Below, piece by piece: positions 17,200-24,264 of a stretch of 64,000 nucleotides of DNA. The translations under genes and the position numbers were made by a program. The DNA is from Streptomyces olivaceus (GTDB lineage: Bacteria; Actinomycetota; Actinomycetes; Streptomycetales; Streptomycetaceae). Within the stretch, counting starts at the first letter, position 1. Each line of letters opens with the position of its first letter. Under the pieces are notes generated by a model, which saw only the letters and a program-made list of their open reading frames with translations, had not been told where the DNA came from and searched no databases. Location: assembly GCF_000721235.1 (NCBI RefSeq), contig NZ_JOFH01000009.1, positions 62,001 through 126,000 on the forward strand. Direction: 5' to 3'.

Positions 17200-18135
17200 T
17201 CAGAGGTTGGTCATGTCGACCGGGATCAGCTGTTCGGCGCCGTCGCGCAGGATGGTGGCCTCGATCAGGCCGTAGGGGCGGTCGGCGGCGTAGTAGACCG
17301 CGCCGTCCTTGGCCTCGTTGTCGATCCCGAAGGGCGACAGGTCCGAGCGGAAGTGGTGCTTGTTGGGCATCGAGAAGCGGATCTCGTCCACCTCGTCGCG
17401 GGAGTTGAGCACCCGTACCCCCATCTCGAAGAGGTTCTGCTGCAAGGAGTACGAGTAGGTCTCGGCGAAGGCCTGGAGCGCGTGCTTGCGCACCCCGCCG
17501 TAGGAGCGGTCCCAGTCGGGGGCGTGCGGGTCGGCGCCGTCCCAGTTGTGCCGCCACCAGGTGGAGACGGTGGTGGCGAGGATGCGGTCGTAGTCCTCCT
17601 GAAGGGTCGTGTACTTGTCCTTGAGGAAGCCGAAGAACTCGGAGTTGGTGGAGTTCAGGACGGTCAGGTCCTTGAAGCCGGAGAGCACCTGGATGCCGTG
17701 GCCGTCGTAGGTGATCTGCGCGACGCGCGTCTCCTGGCCGGTGCGGACGAAGGAGTGGGCGATCTCCTCGGCGCCGACGAAGCGGGCGCCGCCCTTGGAG
17801 GTCTCGATCCGCTCCCAGCCGTACTCCTCGATCCGGATGCGGGCCCGGCGGATGGGCTCGTTGTCGTCCACGAAGTGGCGGGCGAGCCGGACGCCGAAGT
17901 CCTCGGCGCTGCGGATGCCGTGCTCCTTGGCGAAGGCGAACACGGTGTTCTTGGTGGTGTCGGTCGGCAGGACGTTGGCGTTGGAGCCGCTGCGGTGGAC
18001 CTCCTCCATGTCGCCGGACAGGGCGACGGAGACGTTCAGGTCCTTGATGTGGTGCGTGTCGCCGTCACGCGTGATCTTGACAACGCGGTTCTCCGCCTTG
18101 CCGTACTGGTTCTGTCCCAGGACGAATCGGGTCAT
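17200..18135 (-). CDS. Uricase (factor-independent urate hydroxylase)
   Basis: This 311-residue protein has the YGKAENRVVKI start with the catalytic lysine, and the signature NVLPTDTTKNTVFAFAKEHG with the partner threonine. The C-terminal IEATILRD block is also present. It oxidises urate to 5-hydroxyisourate and releases hydrogen peroxide without a cofactor. Length matches bacterial uricases of the PucL C-terminal type. It follows the HIU hydrolase gene by seven bases in an operon headed by OHCU decarboxylase, so all three steps from urate to (S)-allantoin are encoded together. The peroxide produced may explain the catalase gene in the same island. Confidence 0.95.
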   Translation of the reverse strand: MTRFVLGQNQYGKAENRVVKITRDGDTHHIKDLNVSVALSGDMEEVHRSGSNANVLPTDTTKNTVFAFAKEHGIRSAEDFGVRLARHFVDDNEPIRRARIRIEEYGWERIETSKGGARFVGAEEIAHSFVRTGQETRVAQITYDGHGIQVLSGFKDLTVLNSTNSEFFGFLKDKYTTLQEDYDRILATTVSTWWRHNWDGADPHAPDWDRSYGGVRKHALQAFAETYSYSLQQNLFEMGVRVLNSRDEVDEIRFSMPNKHHFRSDLSPFGIDNEAKDGAVYYAADRPYGLIEATILRDGAEQLIPVDMTNL

Positions 18136-18142
18136 GTGTCGG

Positions 18143-18559
18143 TCAGCTCCCTCGGTAAACGGAGTAGCCGAACGGGTTGAGCAGCAGCGGAACGTGGAAG
18201 TGCTCGCCGGGCACCACCGCGAAGGCGACGGTGACCTCGGGGAAGAACACGGGCCGGTCGTTCTCGCTGTCCCGGAGCGCGGGGGCGTCCTGCTGGGCCG
18301 CGGCTTGTTTCTGGGCGGAGTACGCCTCGGTGAAGTACGCCTCGGTGTCGAAGCCGAGCCGTACGTGGGTGGTGCCCTCCGGCAGGGCCGGGAGGTCCTT
18401 GCACCGGCCGTCGGCGTCGGTCGCGGAGGCGCCGAGCGTCCGCCAGTCCGCCTCCGCGCCCGCGCGGGCGGCGAGGTGGACGGGGACGCCCCGGGCGGGG
18501 CGGCCGGCGCTGGTGTCCAGGATGTGCGTGGACACGGAGGCGGTGGTGCTGGTGCTCAT
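18143..18559 (-). CDS. uraH: 5-hydroxyisourate hydrolase (transthyretin-like)
   Basis: This 138-residue protein has the N-terminal STHILDTSAGRPA motif with the catalytic histidine and ends in YRGS, the hallmark tetrapeptide of HIU hydrolases. It opens 5-hydroxyisourate to OHCU. Residues about 85-100 (KQAAAQQDAPALRDSEND) form an insert between YFTEAY and RPVFFPE that is longer than in compact members. The ATG overlaps the uraD stop by four bases, so the two are translationally coupled. Cytosolic; homotetramer expected for the family. Confidence 0.95.
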   Translation of the reverse strand: MSTSTTASVSTHILDTSAGRPARGVPVHLAARAGAEADWRTLGASATDADGRCKDLPALPEGTTHVRLGFDTEAYFTEAYSAQKQAAAQQDAPALRDSENDRPVFFPEVTVAFAVVPGEHFHVPLLLNPFGYSVYRGS

Positions 18560-19071
18560 GGTCGGGCGTCCTGTTCGACGAGTCGGGTCAGGCGGATGCG
18601 GTTGATCTTGCCCAGTTCGGTGCGGACGTTTTCCCGCTCCTGCTCGGGCGAGTTGCCGATCCGCTCCTTGACCGCGTCGCGCATCTGCTCGCCGGTCCGG
18701 CCGGTGGCGCAGATCAGGAAGACGTGGCCGAACTTCTCCTGGTAGGCCAGGTTCAGTTCGAGCATCTCCGCCTTGAGTTCCTCGGCGGCGCCCGACATGC
18801 CCGCCTGTTCGCGGGACGAGGTGGGGTCGCCCGGCCGGGGGCGGCCGATCGGCGGGTGCCCGGCCATCGCCTCGGCGAGGTCGTCCGCCGTGAGCCGGGC
18901 CGTGGCGGCGTCGCTCGCGGTGTACAGGTCGTCGGTGGTGGCGAAGGGGCGGGCGGCGAGCAGGTGCCGGACCCACGCCGTGGCGGCGCACGCCTCGTGG
19001 AGTTCGGCGCGTGCCGCCGGCTCGTCGAGGGCGTTGAACCGGGCCAGGCCCGACGCGAAGGTGGACGTCAC
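18556..19071 (-). CDS. uraD: OHCU decarboxylase
   Basis: This 171-residue protein has the catalytic HPPIG motif (about residues 74-78), SREQAGM, and the NLAYQEKFGHVFLICATGRT block that defines OHCU decarboxylases. It stereospecifically decarboxylates OHCU to (S)-allantoin. The start is GTG with GGAGG five bases upstream. It is the first gene of the uraD-uraH-uricase operon. Its promoter (19140-19112) carries a palindromic operator identical to one at the catalase promoter. Confidence 0.95.
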   Translation of the reverse strand: MTSTFASGLARFNALDEPAARAELHEACAATAWVRHLLAARPFATTDDLYTASDAATARLTADDLAEAMAGHPPIGRPRPGDPTSSREQAGMSGAAEELKAEMLELNLAYQEKFGHVFLICATGRTGEQMRDAVKERIGNSPEQERENVRTELGKINRIRLTRLVEQDARP

Positions 19072-19111
19072 GGGAGCCTCCGTGGCCTTGTACTGAACGG
19101 GCGTGCCGGAC

Positions 19112-19140
19112 AGCTAACGCCCTTCGAAACAAGCCGTCAA
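19112..19140 (-). promoter_or_regulatory. Promoter of the uraD-uraH-uricase operon
   Basis: Minus strand: -35 TTGACG (19140-19135), 17-base spacer, -10 TTAGCT (19117-19112), about 41 bases before the GTG. The -35 overlaps the palindrome at 19137-19151. Confidence 0.7.
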
Positions 19141-19151
19141 CAGTTTGTTGA
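19137..19151. promoter_or_regulatory. Palindromic operator, copy 1 (uraD promoter)
   Basis: TCAACAGTTTGTTGA has perfect 6-bp arms around a 3-bp centre. Its complement is identical to the site at 21917-21931. In both places it covers the start of a TTGACG -35 box followed by a 17-base spacer, so binding would block RNA polymerase. Confidence 0.75.
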
Positions 19152-19168
19152 AAATTTGGCGCGGGAAA

Positions 19169-19197
19169 AGCCGCCGCCCCCTCGCCGGGCGGCGGCT
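19169..19197 (-). terminator. Terminator of the HTH regulator gene
   Basis: An 11-bp perfect stem (AGCCGCCGCCC) with a 7-base loop is followed on the minus strand by TTTT, 25 bases after the regulator stop. It insulates the uraD promoter from the upstream transcript. Confidence 0.75.
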
Positions 19198-19221
19198 CGA
19201 AGAGGGCGGGAACCGTGCAGG

Positions 19222-19590
19222 TCAGGTGCCCTTCTCACGGTTGAGGTAGTTGTAGACGGTGAAGCGGCTGACGCCGAGCGCGCTCGCGACGGTCTCCACT
19301 CCGTGCCGTACGGCGAAGGCGCCGCGCGCCTCCAGGGTCCGTACGACCTCCTGCTTGGTCCGGCGGTCGAGGTCGGCCAGCGGCCGGCCCTGCCGGCGCT
19401 CCATGGCACTCAGGATGTGATCCAGGGAGTCCGCCAGCTGCGGCAGGCGCACGGCGACGACGTCGGCACCCTCCCAGGCGAGCACCACGTCGTCCCGCCC
19501 GGCCTCGTCCGGCGGCAGCATCTCGCCGCCGATGGCGTCGACCAGGGGCTTGACGGCCGCGAGGAACGGCTCCTCGGCGGGGCCGGTCAC
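19222..19590 (-). CDS. HTH protein with DauR/YheO-type C-terminal HTH_22 domain
   Basis: This is a 122-residue protein. Residues about 60-120 (HILSAMERRQGRPL ... GVETVASALGVSRFTVYNYLN) match the HTH found at the C-terminus of YheO/DauR regulators. The PAS-like sensing domain normally present is replaced by a short N-terminal region. The gene overlaps the preceding one by four bases (ATGA), and both sit between the uraD and hyi operons. It is a reasonable candidate for the factor that reads one of the shared operators in this island, but nothing in the sequence proves it. Confidence 0.75.
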   Translation of the reverse strand: MTGPAEEPFLAAVKPLVDAIGGEMLPPDEAGRDDVVLAWEGADVVAVRLPQLADSLDHILSAMERRQGRPLADLDRRTKQEVVRTLEARGAFAVRHGVETVASALGVSRFTVYNYLNREKGT

Positions 19591-19853
19591 CGCTCCCCCT
19601 CTCCTTCGGCGTCTCCCCCGACCACGTTGACCTGGAGCGAGATACGGGTGGCGCCGGCCTCCAGGGAGCGGCGCAGCAGCGCGTCCACGGCGGTGAGCAC
19701 CTGGTCGGCGCCGCCCTCCGCGGTGTTGCCGAACGGGCCGACGTCGACCGCGTCCAGCTCCGCCGACTCGACGACCTCCCGGGCCACCACCGCGTGGGCG
19801 GGCGCCTCGTCCAGGTCGAAGGGCTCGGTCGTGAACTCCAGTCTCAATCGCAC
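19587..19853 (-). CDS. Small protein resembling MTH1187/YkoF-type thiamine-binding proteins
   Basis: This 88-residue protein has alternating beta strand and helix spacing (LRLEFTTEPF ... AHAVVAREVV ... VDVGPFGNTAEGG ... RISLQVNVV). It resembles the small ferredoxin-like thiamine-binding domain family; the match is by eye and moderate. It overlaps and precedes the HTH_22 gene, so it could serve as a detached ligand-sensing subunit for that regulator, which lacks its own sensor domain. That idea is inference. The ATG at 19853 has no strong ribosome site, and the promoter would lie in the spacer shared with hyi. Confidence 0.55.
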   Translation of the reverse strand: MRLRLEFTTEPFDLDEAPAHAVVAREVVESAELDAVDVGPFGNTAEGGADQVLTAVDALLRRSLEAGATRISLQVNVVGGDAEGEGER

Positions 19854-19897
19854 GCCGTCAACCTAACGCCCGGTGACCGTTTTCCGCCGCCCCCCTC

Positions 19898-19927
19898 TTG
19901 ACAACGGCGACACCCCACCGGCAATCT
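19898..19927 (+). promoter_or_regulatory. Tentative hyi promoter
   Basis: -35 TTGACA (19898-19903), 18 bases, -10 CAATCT (19922-19927). The -35 is consensus and the -10 weak. The box at 19948-19962 lies just downstream of the expected start site. Confidence 0.45.
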
Positions 19928-19947
19928 TCCATTAAGCAGAAAGCATC

Positions 19948-19962
19948 TTCCGTATTGCGGAA
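19948..19962. promoter_or_regulatory. Palindromic box upstream of hyi
   Basis: TTCCGTATTGCGGAA has perfect 5-bp arms. On the complement it matches the gcl box at 26120-26134 in 13 of 15 positions (TTYCGCWATACGGAA). Both lie shortly downstream of the -10, a repressor roadblock position. IclR-type regulators such as AllR are known to control such genes; assignment here is inference. Confidence 0.65.
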
Positions 19963-19995
19963 TATCGATCGAAACGGAAGGGAGCGCGGCATCCG

Positions 19996-20835
19996 ATGGG
20001 ATTCGCAGACCAGCGCTTCAACGTCAACCTGTCGATCCTCTTCACGGAACTCCCGCTCCTGGAGCGTCCGGCGGCAGCCGCCGCGGCCGGCTTCACCGCG
20101 GTCGAGCTGTGGTGGCCGTGGATCGACTCGCCCACCCCCGAGCAGTCCGCACTCGACGCCCTGAAGGCAGCCGTCGAGGACGCGGGCGTCCGGCTCACCG
20201 GGCTCAACTTCTACGCCGGACGGCTGCCCGGACCCGACCGGGGCGCGCTGTCGATCCCCGGCGAGGAGTCCGACCGCTTCCGCGCCAACATCGACGTGGC
20301 CGCCGGCTTCGCCGGGTCGCTGGGCTGCACGGCCCTCAACGCCCTGTACGGCAACCGCGTGGACGGCGTGGACCCGGCCGAGCAGGACCGGCTGGCCCTG
20401 GAGAACCTGGCCCTCGCCGCCCGCGCGGCCGACCGGATCGGCGCCGTCCTGCTGGTCGAGGCGCTCAACGAGCCCGAGTCGCCCCGGTACCCGCTGGTGT
20501 CGGCGCCGGCCGCCGTCGGGGTCGTCGACAAGGTCAACGAGGCCACCGGACTCGGCAACGCCAAGTTCCTCATGGACCTCTACCACCTGTCCATGAACGG
20601 CGAGGACCTGCCGCGGGTGATCGACGCGTACGCCGCGAAGACCGGCCACGTCCAGATCGCCGACAACCCGGGCCGCGGCGCCCCCGGCACGGGCTCCCTC
20701 CCGCTGGAGGACCTGCTCGACCGCCTGACGAAGGCCGGATACGACGGCTGGGTCGGCCTGGAGTACAAGCCCGGCGACGCCCCCAGCGCCCAGTCCTTCT
20801 CCTGGCTGCCGGCCGGGGCCCGCGCGGCCCGCTGA
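19996..20835 (+). CDS. hyi: Hydroxypyruvate isomerase
   Basis: This is a 279-residue TIM-barrel protein of the xylose-isomerase-like family with blocks typical of Hyi: FNVNLSILFTELP at the N-terminus, LVEALNEPES, FLMDLYHLSMNGED and HVQIADNPGRGAPGTG. It interconverts hydroxypyruvate and tartronate semialdehyde, linking glyoxylate carboligase to glycerate formation. The ATG has GGAAGGGAG about 11 bases upstream. glxR follows after 36 bases, probably in one operon. Confidence 0.93.
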   Translation: MGFADQRFNVNLSILFTELPLLERPAAAAAAGFTAVELWWPWIDSPTPEQSALDALKAAVEDAGVRLTGLNFYAGRLPGPDRGALSIPGEESDRFRANIDVAAGFAGSLGCTALNALYGNRVDGVDPAEQDRLALENLALAARAADRIGAVLLVEALNEPESPRYPLVSAPAAVGVVDKVNEATGLGNAKFLMDLYHLSMNGEDLPRVIDAYAAKTGHVQIADNPGRGAPGTGSLPLEDLLDRLTKAGYDGWVGLEYKPGDAPSAQSFSWLPAGARAAR

Positions 20836-20871
20836 GCGCCCTCCGCAGAACTTCCCAGAGAGGTACCCATC

Positions 20872-21762
20872 ATGAGCACGCTCCCCAAGATCGCCTGGAT
20901 CGGCCTCGGCATCATGGGCTCCCCCATGTCGGAGAACCTGGTCAAGGCGGGTTACCGGGTCACCGGCTTCACCCTGGAGCAGGAGAAGCTGGACCGGCTC
21001 TCCGCGGCCGGCGGCACCGCGGCCGGCTCGATCGCCGAGGCCGTGCGCGACGCCGACGTGATCGTCACCATGGTGCCCGCGTCCCCGCAGGTCGAGGCCA
21101 TCGCCTACGGCCCCGACGGCATCCTGGAGAACGCGCGGCCGGGCGCGCTCCTTGTCGACATGTCGTCGATCACCCCGCAGACCTCGGTGGACCTCGCGAA
21201 GGCGGGGAAGGGCAAGGGCCTGCGCGTCCTGGACGCCCCCGTCTCCGGCGGCGAGGCCGGCGCGGTCGAGGCCGTGCTGTCCATCATGGTCGGCGGCGAG
21301 CAGGCCGACTTCGACGAGGCGCGGCCGCTCCTGGAGGCGCTGGGCAAGACCATCGTGCTGTGCGGTCCGCACGGCTCGGGCCAGACCGTGAAGGCCGCCA
21401 ACCAGCTGATCGTCGCCGTCAACATCCAGGCGTGCGCCGAGGCCGTGGTCTTCCTGGAGAAGTCCGGCGTGGACCTGAAGGCCGCGCTGGACGTGCTGGG
21501 CGGCGGTCTGGCCGGCTCGACCGTGCTGACGCGGAAGAAGGACAACTTCCTCGGCCGCGACTTCAAACCGGGCTTCCGCATCGACCTGCACCACAAGGAC
21601 ATGGGCATCGTCACCGACGCCGCCCGCACCGTCGGCGCGGCCCTGCCGGTCGGCGCCGTGGTCGCCCAGCTGGTCGCGTCCCTGCGCGCCCAGGGCGACG
21701 GCGGCCTGGACCACTCGGCCCTGCTGCGGGCCGTGGAGCGGCTCTCCGGCGACCGGGGCTGA
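20872..21762 (+). CDS. glxR: 2-hydroxy-3-oxopropionate (tartronate semialdehyde) reductase
   Basis: This 296-residue protein belongs to the beta-hydroxyacid dehydrogenase family. It has the NAD(P) fold IGLGIMGSPMSENLVKAGY near the N-terminus, the substrate motif DAPVSGGEAGAVEA, and the catalytic lysine in GQTVKAANQLIV. It reduces tartronate semialdehyde to D-glycerate. It lies in the hyi operon, and a 15-bp tandem repeat begins two bases after its stop codon. Confidence 0.93.
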   Translation: MSTLPKIAWIGLGIMGSPMSENLVKAGYRVTGFTLEQEKLDRLSAAGGTAAGSIAEAVRDADVIVTMVPASPQVEAIAYGPDGILENARPGALLVDMSSITPQTSVDLAKAGKGKGLRVLDAPVSGGEAGAVEAVLSIMVGGEQADFDEARPLLEALGKTIVLCGPHGSGQTVKAANQLIVAVNIQACAEAVVFLEKSGVDLKAALDVLGGGLAGSTVLTRKKDNFLGRDFKPGFRIDLHHKDMGIVTDAARTVGAALPVGAVVAQLVASLRAQGDGGLDHSALLRAVERLSGDRG

Positions 21763-21764
21763 CC

Positions 21765-21839
21765 GCCGTACACACCACGGCCCTACACACCACTGCCGTA
21801 CGCGCCACTGCCCCACGGACCACCGCCGTACGCACCACC
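21765..21839 (+). repeat. Five 15-bp tandem repeats after glxR
   Basis: Units start at 21765, 21780, 21795, 21810 and 21825 with consensus GCCGTACACACCACT. Copies differ at a few positions but keep exact 15-base spacing. If translated, they would encode a TTA(V/P/L) pentapeptide repeat. No function is evident; slippage-derived expansion is likely. Confidence 0.8.
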
Positions 21840-21916
21840 GCATGAGACTTCCGGGTGGCGGCGCCGCTGACACCTGTCCTGTCGCGCCCGAGCGGCGCCG
21901 CCGCCCGGAACCCACT

Positions 21917-21931
21917 TCAACAAACTGTTGA
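21917..21931. promoter_or_regulatory. Palindromic operator, copy 2 (catalase promoter)
   Basis: TCAACAAACTGTTGA is a perfect 6-3-6 palindrome identical to the complement of the uraD operator at 19137-19151. It overlaps the catalase -35 in the same register. Confidence 0.75.
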
Positions 21932-21956
21932 CGCACCACCCGCCCAAACCTAGGCT
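21928..21956 (+). promoter_or_regulatory. Catalase promoter
   Basis: -35 TTGACG (21928-21933), 17-base spacer, -10 TAGGCT (21951-21956). Geometry and -35 sequence equal those of the uraD promoter. The start codon is about 80 bases downstream. Confidence 0.7.
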
Positions 21957-21984
21957 CCACCCCAGCCCCCTGAAGCTCCACAAA

Positions 21985-22002
21985 GCGGAAATGCGTTTCC
22001 GC
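21985..22002. promoter_or_regulatory. Inverted repeat in the catalase leader
   Basis: GCGGAAATGCGTTTCCGC has 7-bp perfect arms and a 4-base loop, about 30 bases after the -10. It shares the CGGAA/TTCCG half-sites of the hyi and gcl boxes, though in inverted arrangement. It could be a second operator or an mRNA hairpin. Confidence 0.5.
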
Positions 22003-22035
22003 TGACGCTCGCACCAAGGTCACGGAAGGTCCACG

Positions 22036-23499
22036 ATGTCGCAGCGCGTGCTCACCACCGAGTCCGGCGCCCCGGTCGCCGACAACCAGAACTCCGCCTC
22101 CGCCGGCATCGGCGGCCCGCTCCTGATCCAGGACCAGCACCTCATCGAGAAGCTCGCCCGCTTCAACCGGGAGCGCATCCCGGAGCGTGTGGTGCACGCC
22201 CGCGGCTCCGGCGCCTACGGCCACTTCGAAGTCACCGACGACGTCACCGGCTTCACGCACGCCGACTTCCTCAGCGCGGTCGGCAGGCGCACCGAGGTCT
22301 TCCTGCGCTTCTCCACCGTGGCCGACTCGCTGGGCGGCGCGGACGCGGTCCGCGACCCGCGCGGCTTCGCGGTGAAGTTCTACACCGGGGAGGGCAACTA
22401 CGACCTCGTCGGCAACAACACCCCGGTGTTCTTCATCAAGGACCCGATCAAGTTCCCCGACTTCATCCACTCGCAGAAGCGGGACCCGTTCTCGGGCCGT
22501 CAGGAGCCGGACAACGTCTGGGACTTCTGGGCGCACTCCCCCGAGGCCACGCACCAGGTGACGTGGCTGATGGGCGACCGCGGCATCCCGGCGTCCTACC
22601 GCCACATGGACGGCTTCGGCTCGCACACCTACCAGTGGACGAACGCCGAGGGCGAGTCCTTCCTCGTCAAGTACCACTTCAAGACCGACCAGGGCATCCG
22701 CTGCCTGACCGCCGACGAGGCCGCGAAGCTCGCGGGCGAGGACCCGGCCTCGCACCAGACGGACCTGGTGCAGGCGATCGAGCGCGGGGTGCACCCGTCC
22801 TGGACGCTGTACGTGCAGCTGATGCCGGTGGCCGAGGCGGCGGACTACCGCTTCAACCCGTTCGACGTGACCAAGGTGTGGCCGCACCGCGACCACCCGC
22901 TCAGGCGGGTGGGCCGGCTGGTCCTCGACCGCAACCCGGACAACGTCTTCGCGGAGGTCGAGCAGGCGGCGTTCTCGCCGAACAACTTCGTGCCGGGCAT
23001 CGGCCCCTCCCCCGACAAGATGCTCCAGGGCCGCCTGTTCGCCTACGCGGACGCGCACCGCTACCGCCTCGGCGTCAACCACACCCAGCTCGCGGTCAAC
23101 GCCCCGCGGGCGGTCCCCGGCGGCGCGGCCAACTACGGCCGCGACGGTCTGATGGCGGCCAACCCGCAGGGCCGCGACGCCCGGAACTACGAGCCGAACT
23201 CCTACGACGGCCCGGTCGAGACGGGCCGGCCGCTGGCGGCGCCGCTCGAGGTCTCCGGGCACACCGGCACCCACGAGGCACCGCAGCACACCAAGGACGA
23301 CCCCTTCTTCCAGGCCGGCGAGCTGTACCGGCTGATGAGCGAGGAGGAGCGGGAGCGGCTGGTCGCGACCATCGCGGGCGGCCTCTCCCAGGTCTCCCGC
23401 GGCGGCGTCGTCGAGAAGAACCTCGCGCACTTCCACGCGGCCGACCGCGAGTACGGCAGGCGCGTGGCGGAGGCGGTCCGCGCCCTGCGCGAGGACTGA
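22036..23499 (+). CDS. Monofunctional haem catalase (clade 3-like, small subunit)
   Basis: This 487-residue protein has the catalytic histidine in [15 protein letters not shown] (about residue 54), the asparagine in [14 protein letters not shown] and the haem-ligand tyrosine in [14 protein letters not shown] (about residue 340). No C-terminal flavodoxin-like domain is present, so it is a small-subunit catalase. It degrades hydrogen peroxide. Its place in the purine island and the operator shared with the uraD-uricase operon suggest that it removes peroxide from uricase. The ATG has GGAAGG upstream. Confidence 0.95.
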   Translation: MSQRVLTTESGAPVADNQNSASAGIGGPLLIQDQHLIEKLARFNRERIPERVVHARGSGAYGHFEVTDDVTGFTHADFLSAVGRRTEVFLRFSTVADSLGGADAVRDPRGFAVKFYTGEGNYDLVGNNTPVFFIKDPIKFPDFIHSQKRDPFSGRQEPDNVWDFWAHSPEATHQVTWLMGDRGIPASYRHMDGFGSHTYQWTNAEGESFLVKYHFKTDQGIRCLTADEAAKLAGEDPASHQTDLVQAIERGVHPSWTLYVQLMPVAEAADYRFNPFDVTKVWPHRDHPLRRVGRLVLDRNPDNVFAEVEQAAFSPNNFVPGIGPSPDKMLQGRLFAYADAHRYRLGVNHTQLAVNAPRAVPGGAANYGRDGLMAANPQGRDARNYEPNSYDGPVETGRPLAAPLEVSGHTGTHEAPQHTKDDPFFQAGELYRLMSEEERERLVATIAGGLSQVSRGGVVEKNLAHFHAADREYGRRVAEAVRALRED

Positions 23500-23920
23500 C
23501 CCACCGGCCCGCGCACGGAACCCGGCGGGGAGGCCGGGGCCGTGTGCGCGGCCCGCGCGGGCACCGGGCGACCCGGATGAGGGGTGCGAGCCGGGTGCCG
23601 GCGCGGGCAGGGCGAGGACCGCGGCGGCCTGCGAGCCAGTGCGGTGGTGAAAGGCACGGACGCTTCTCCTACGACCTGAGGGGAGGAGCGCCGCGGGCCC
23701 GTCGCACCGCCGCGGTCCCAGCCACCCTCCTTCCGGGAGGGACGAGACTCCGTCCGGCGGCGCGAACGACCTGTCGCGCCCGGCCTCGCGCCGCCGGACG
23801 GGCACCGCCTGAACGCACACCACCGACCTGGAAGCGCCGGGGTGCGGAAAACTCCGCACCCCGGCGCTTTCCGGCGTCCGCCGGGGTGCGGAATCCGTGT
23901 CCGCGCAGCAGCCTGAAGGC
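23500..23920. other. 421-base spacer between catalase and a small gene
   Basis: No convincing gene is present on either strand; long reading frames here are antisense artefacts of high GC. The spacer holds a small hairpin near 23724 (CCCTCC/GGAGGG), a strong 17-bp hairpin at 23832-23869, and a third copy of that hairpin arm near 23879-23892. Confidence 0.7.
23832..23869 (+). terminator. Strong hairpin, possible catalase terminator or attenuator
   Basis: A perfect 17-bp stem with a 4-base loop; arm core CGCCGGGGTGCGGA. A further copy of this arm (23879-23892) follows 12 bases after the second arm ends its core, so the second arm could pair with either flank. Confidence 0.65.
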
Positions 23921-24157
23921 ATGGCACACCCACCCGAGCACCCGCACGTCGTCGTCCACTCCCCCGCCCTGGACGGCTCCCGCCGCGTCACCTCCGGCGA
24001 GGAGACCCTCGGTGTCGCCTCGCACATCGACGACGTCGCCGAACTGCTGCGCCGGGCCGACCTGTACGTGACGGACGTCGAGGACAGCAACCTGGTCGAG
24101 TGGCAGGGCGGCGGCCCGGAGGACTGGCCGGGGCTGCACGAGCATCCCGGGAGCTGA
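23921..24157 (+). CDS. Small acidic protein of unknown function
   Basis: This 78-residue protein starts MAHPPEHPHVVVHSP and is rich in acidic residues, with a central helix-like SHIDDVAELLRRADLYV segment and a DSNLVEW block. I do not recognise the family. ATG 23921 is chosen; GTG 23897 in the same frame is possible, and neither has an ideal ribosome site. It lies between catalase and gcl and converges with gcl across a shared terminator. Its leader contains the arm-swapping hairpin described at 23832-23892. Confidence 0.6.
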   Translation: MAHPPEHPHVVVHSPALDGSRRVTSGEETLGVASHIDDVAELLRRADLYVTDVEDSNLVEWQGGGPEDWPGLHEHPGS

Positions 24158-24202
24158 CGAGCGCGTAGGCGCCGTCCGCAGCCGGGGAGGGCCGGGACAC
24201 GT

Positions 24203-24242
24203 GGGAGCGGCCCGCCCCCCTCCTGGGGAACGGGCCGCTCCC
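24203..24242. terminator. Bidirectional terminator between the small gene and gcl
   Basis: A 12-bp stem (GGGAGCGGCCCG) whose loop can itself pair CCCC with GGGG. It lies 22 bases from the gcl stop and 45 from the small gene's stop. Confidence 0.75.
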
Positions 24243-24264
24243 GGCGCTCGGCCGGCCGCGCGGG

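Noticed and set aside
19858..24090. A 1410-codon open frame on the minus strand
   Set aside because: It is antisense to hyi, glxR and catalase, with no recognisable domain, while the plus-strand genes have clear catalytic motifs.
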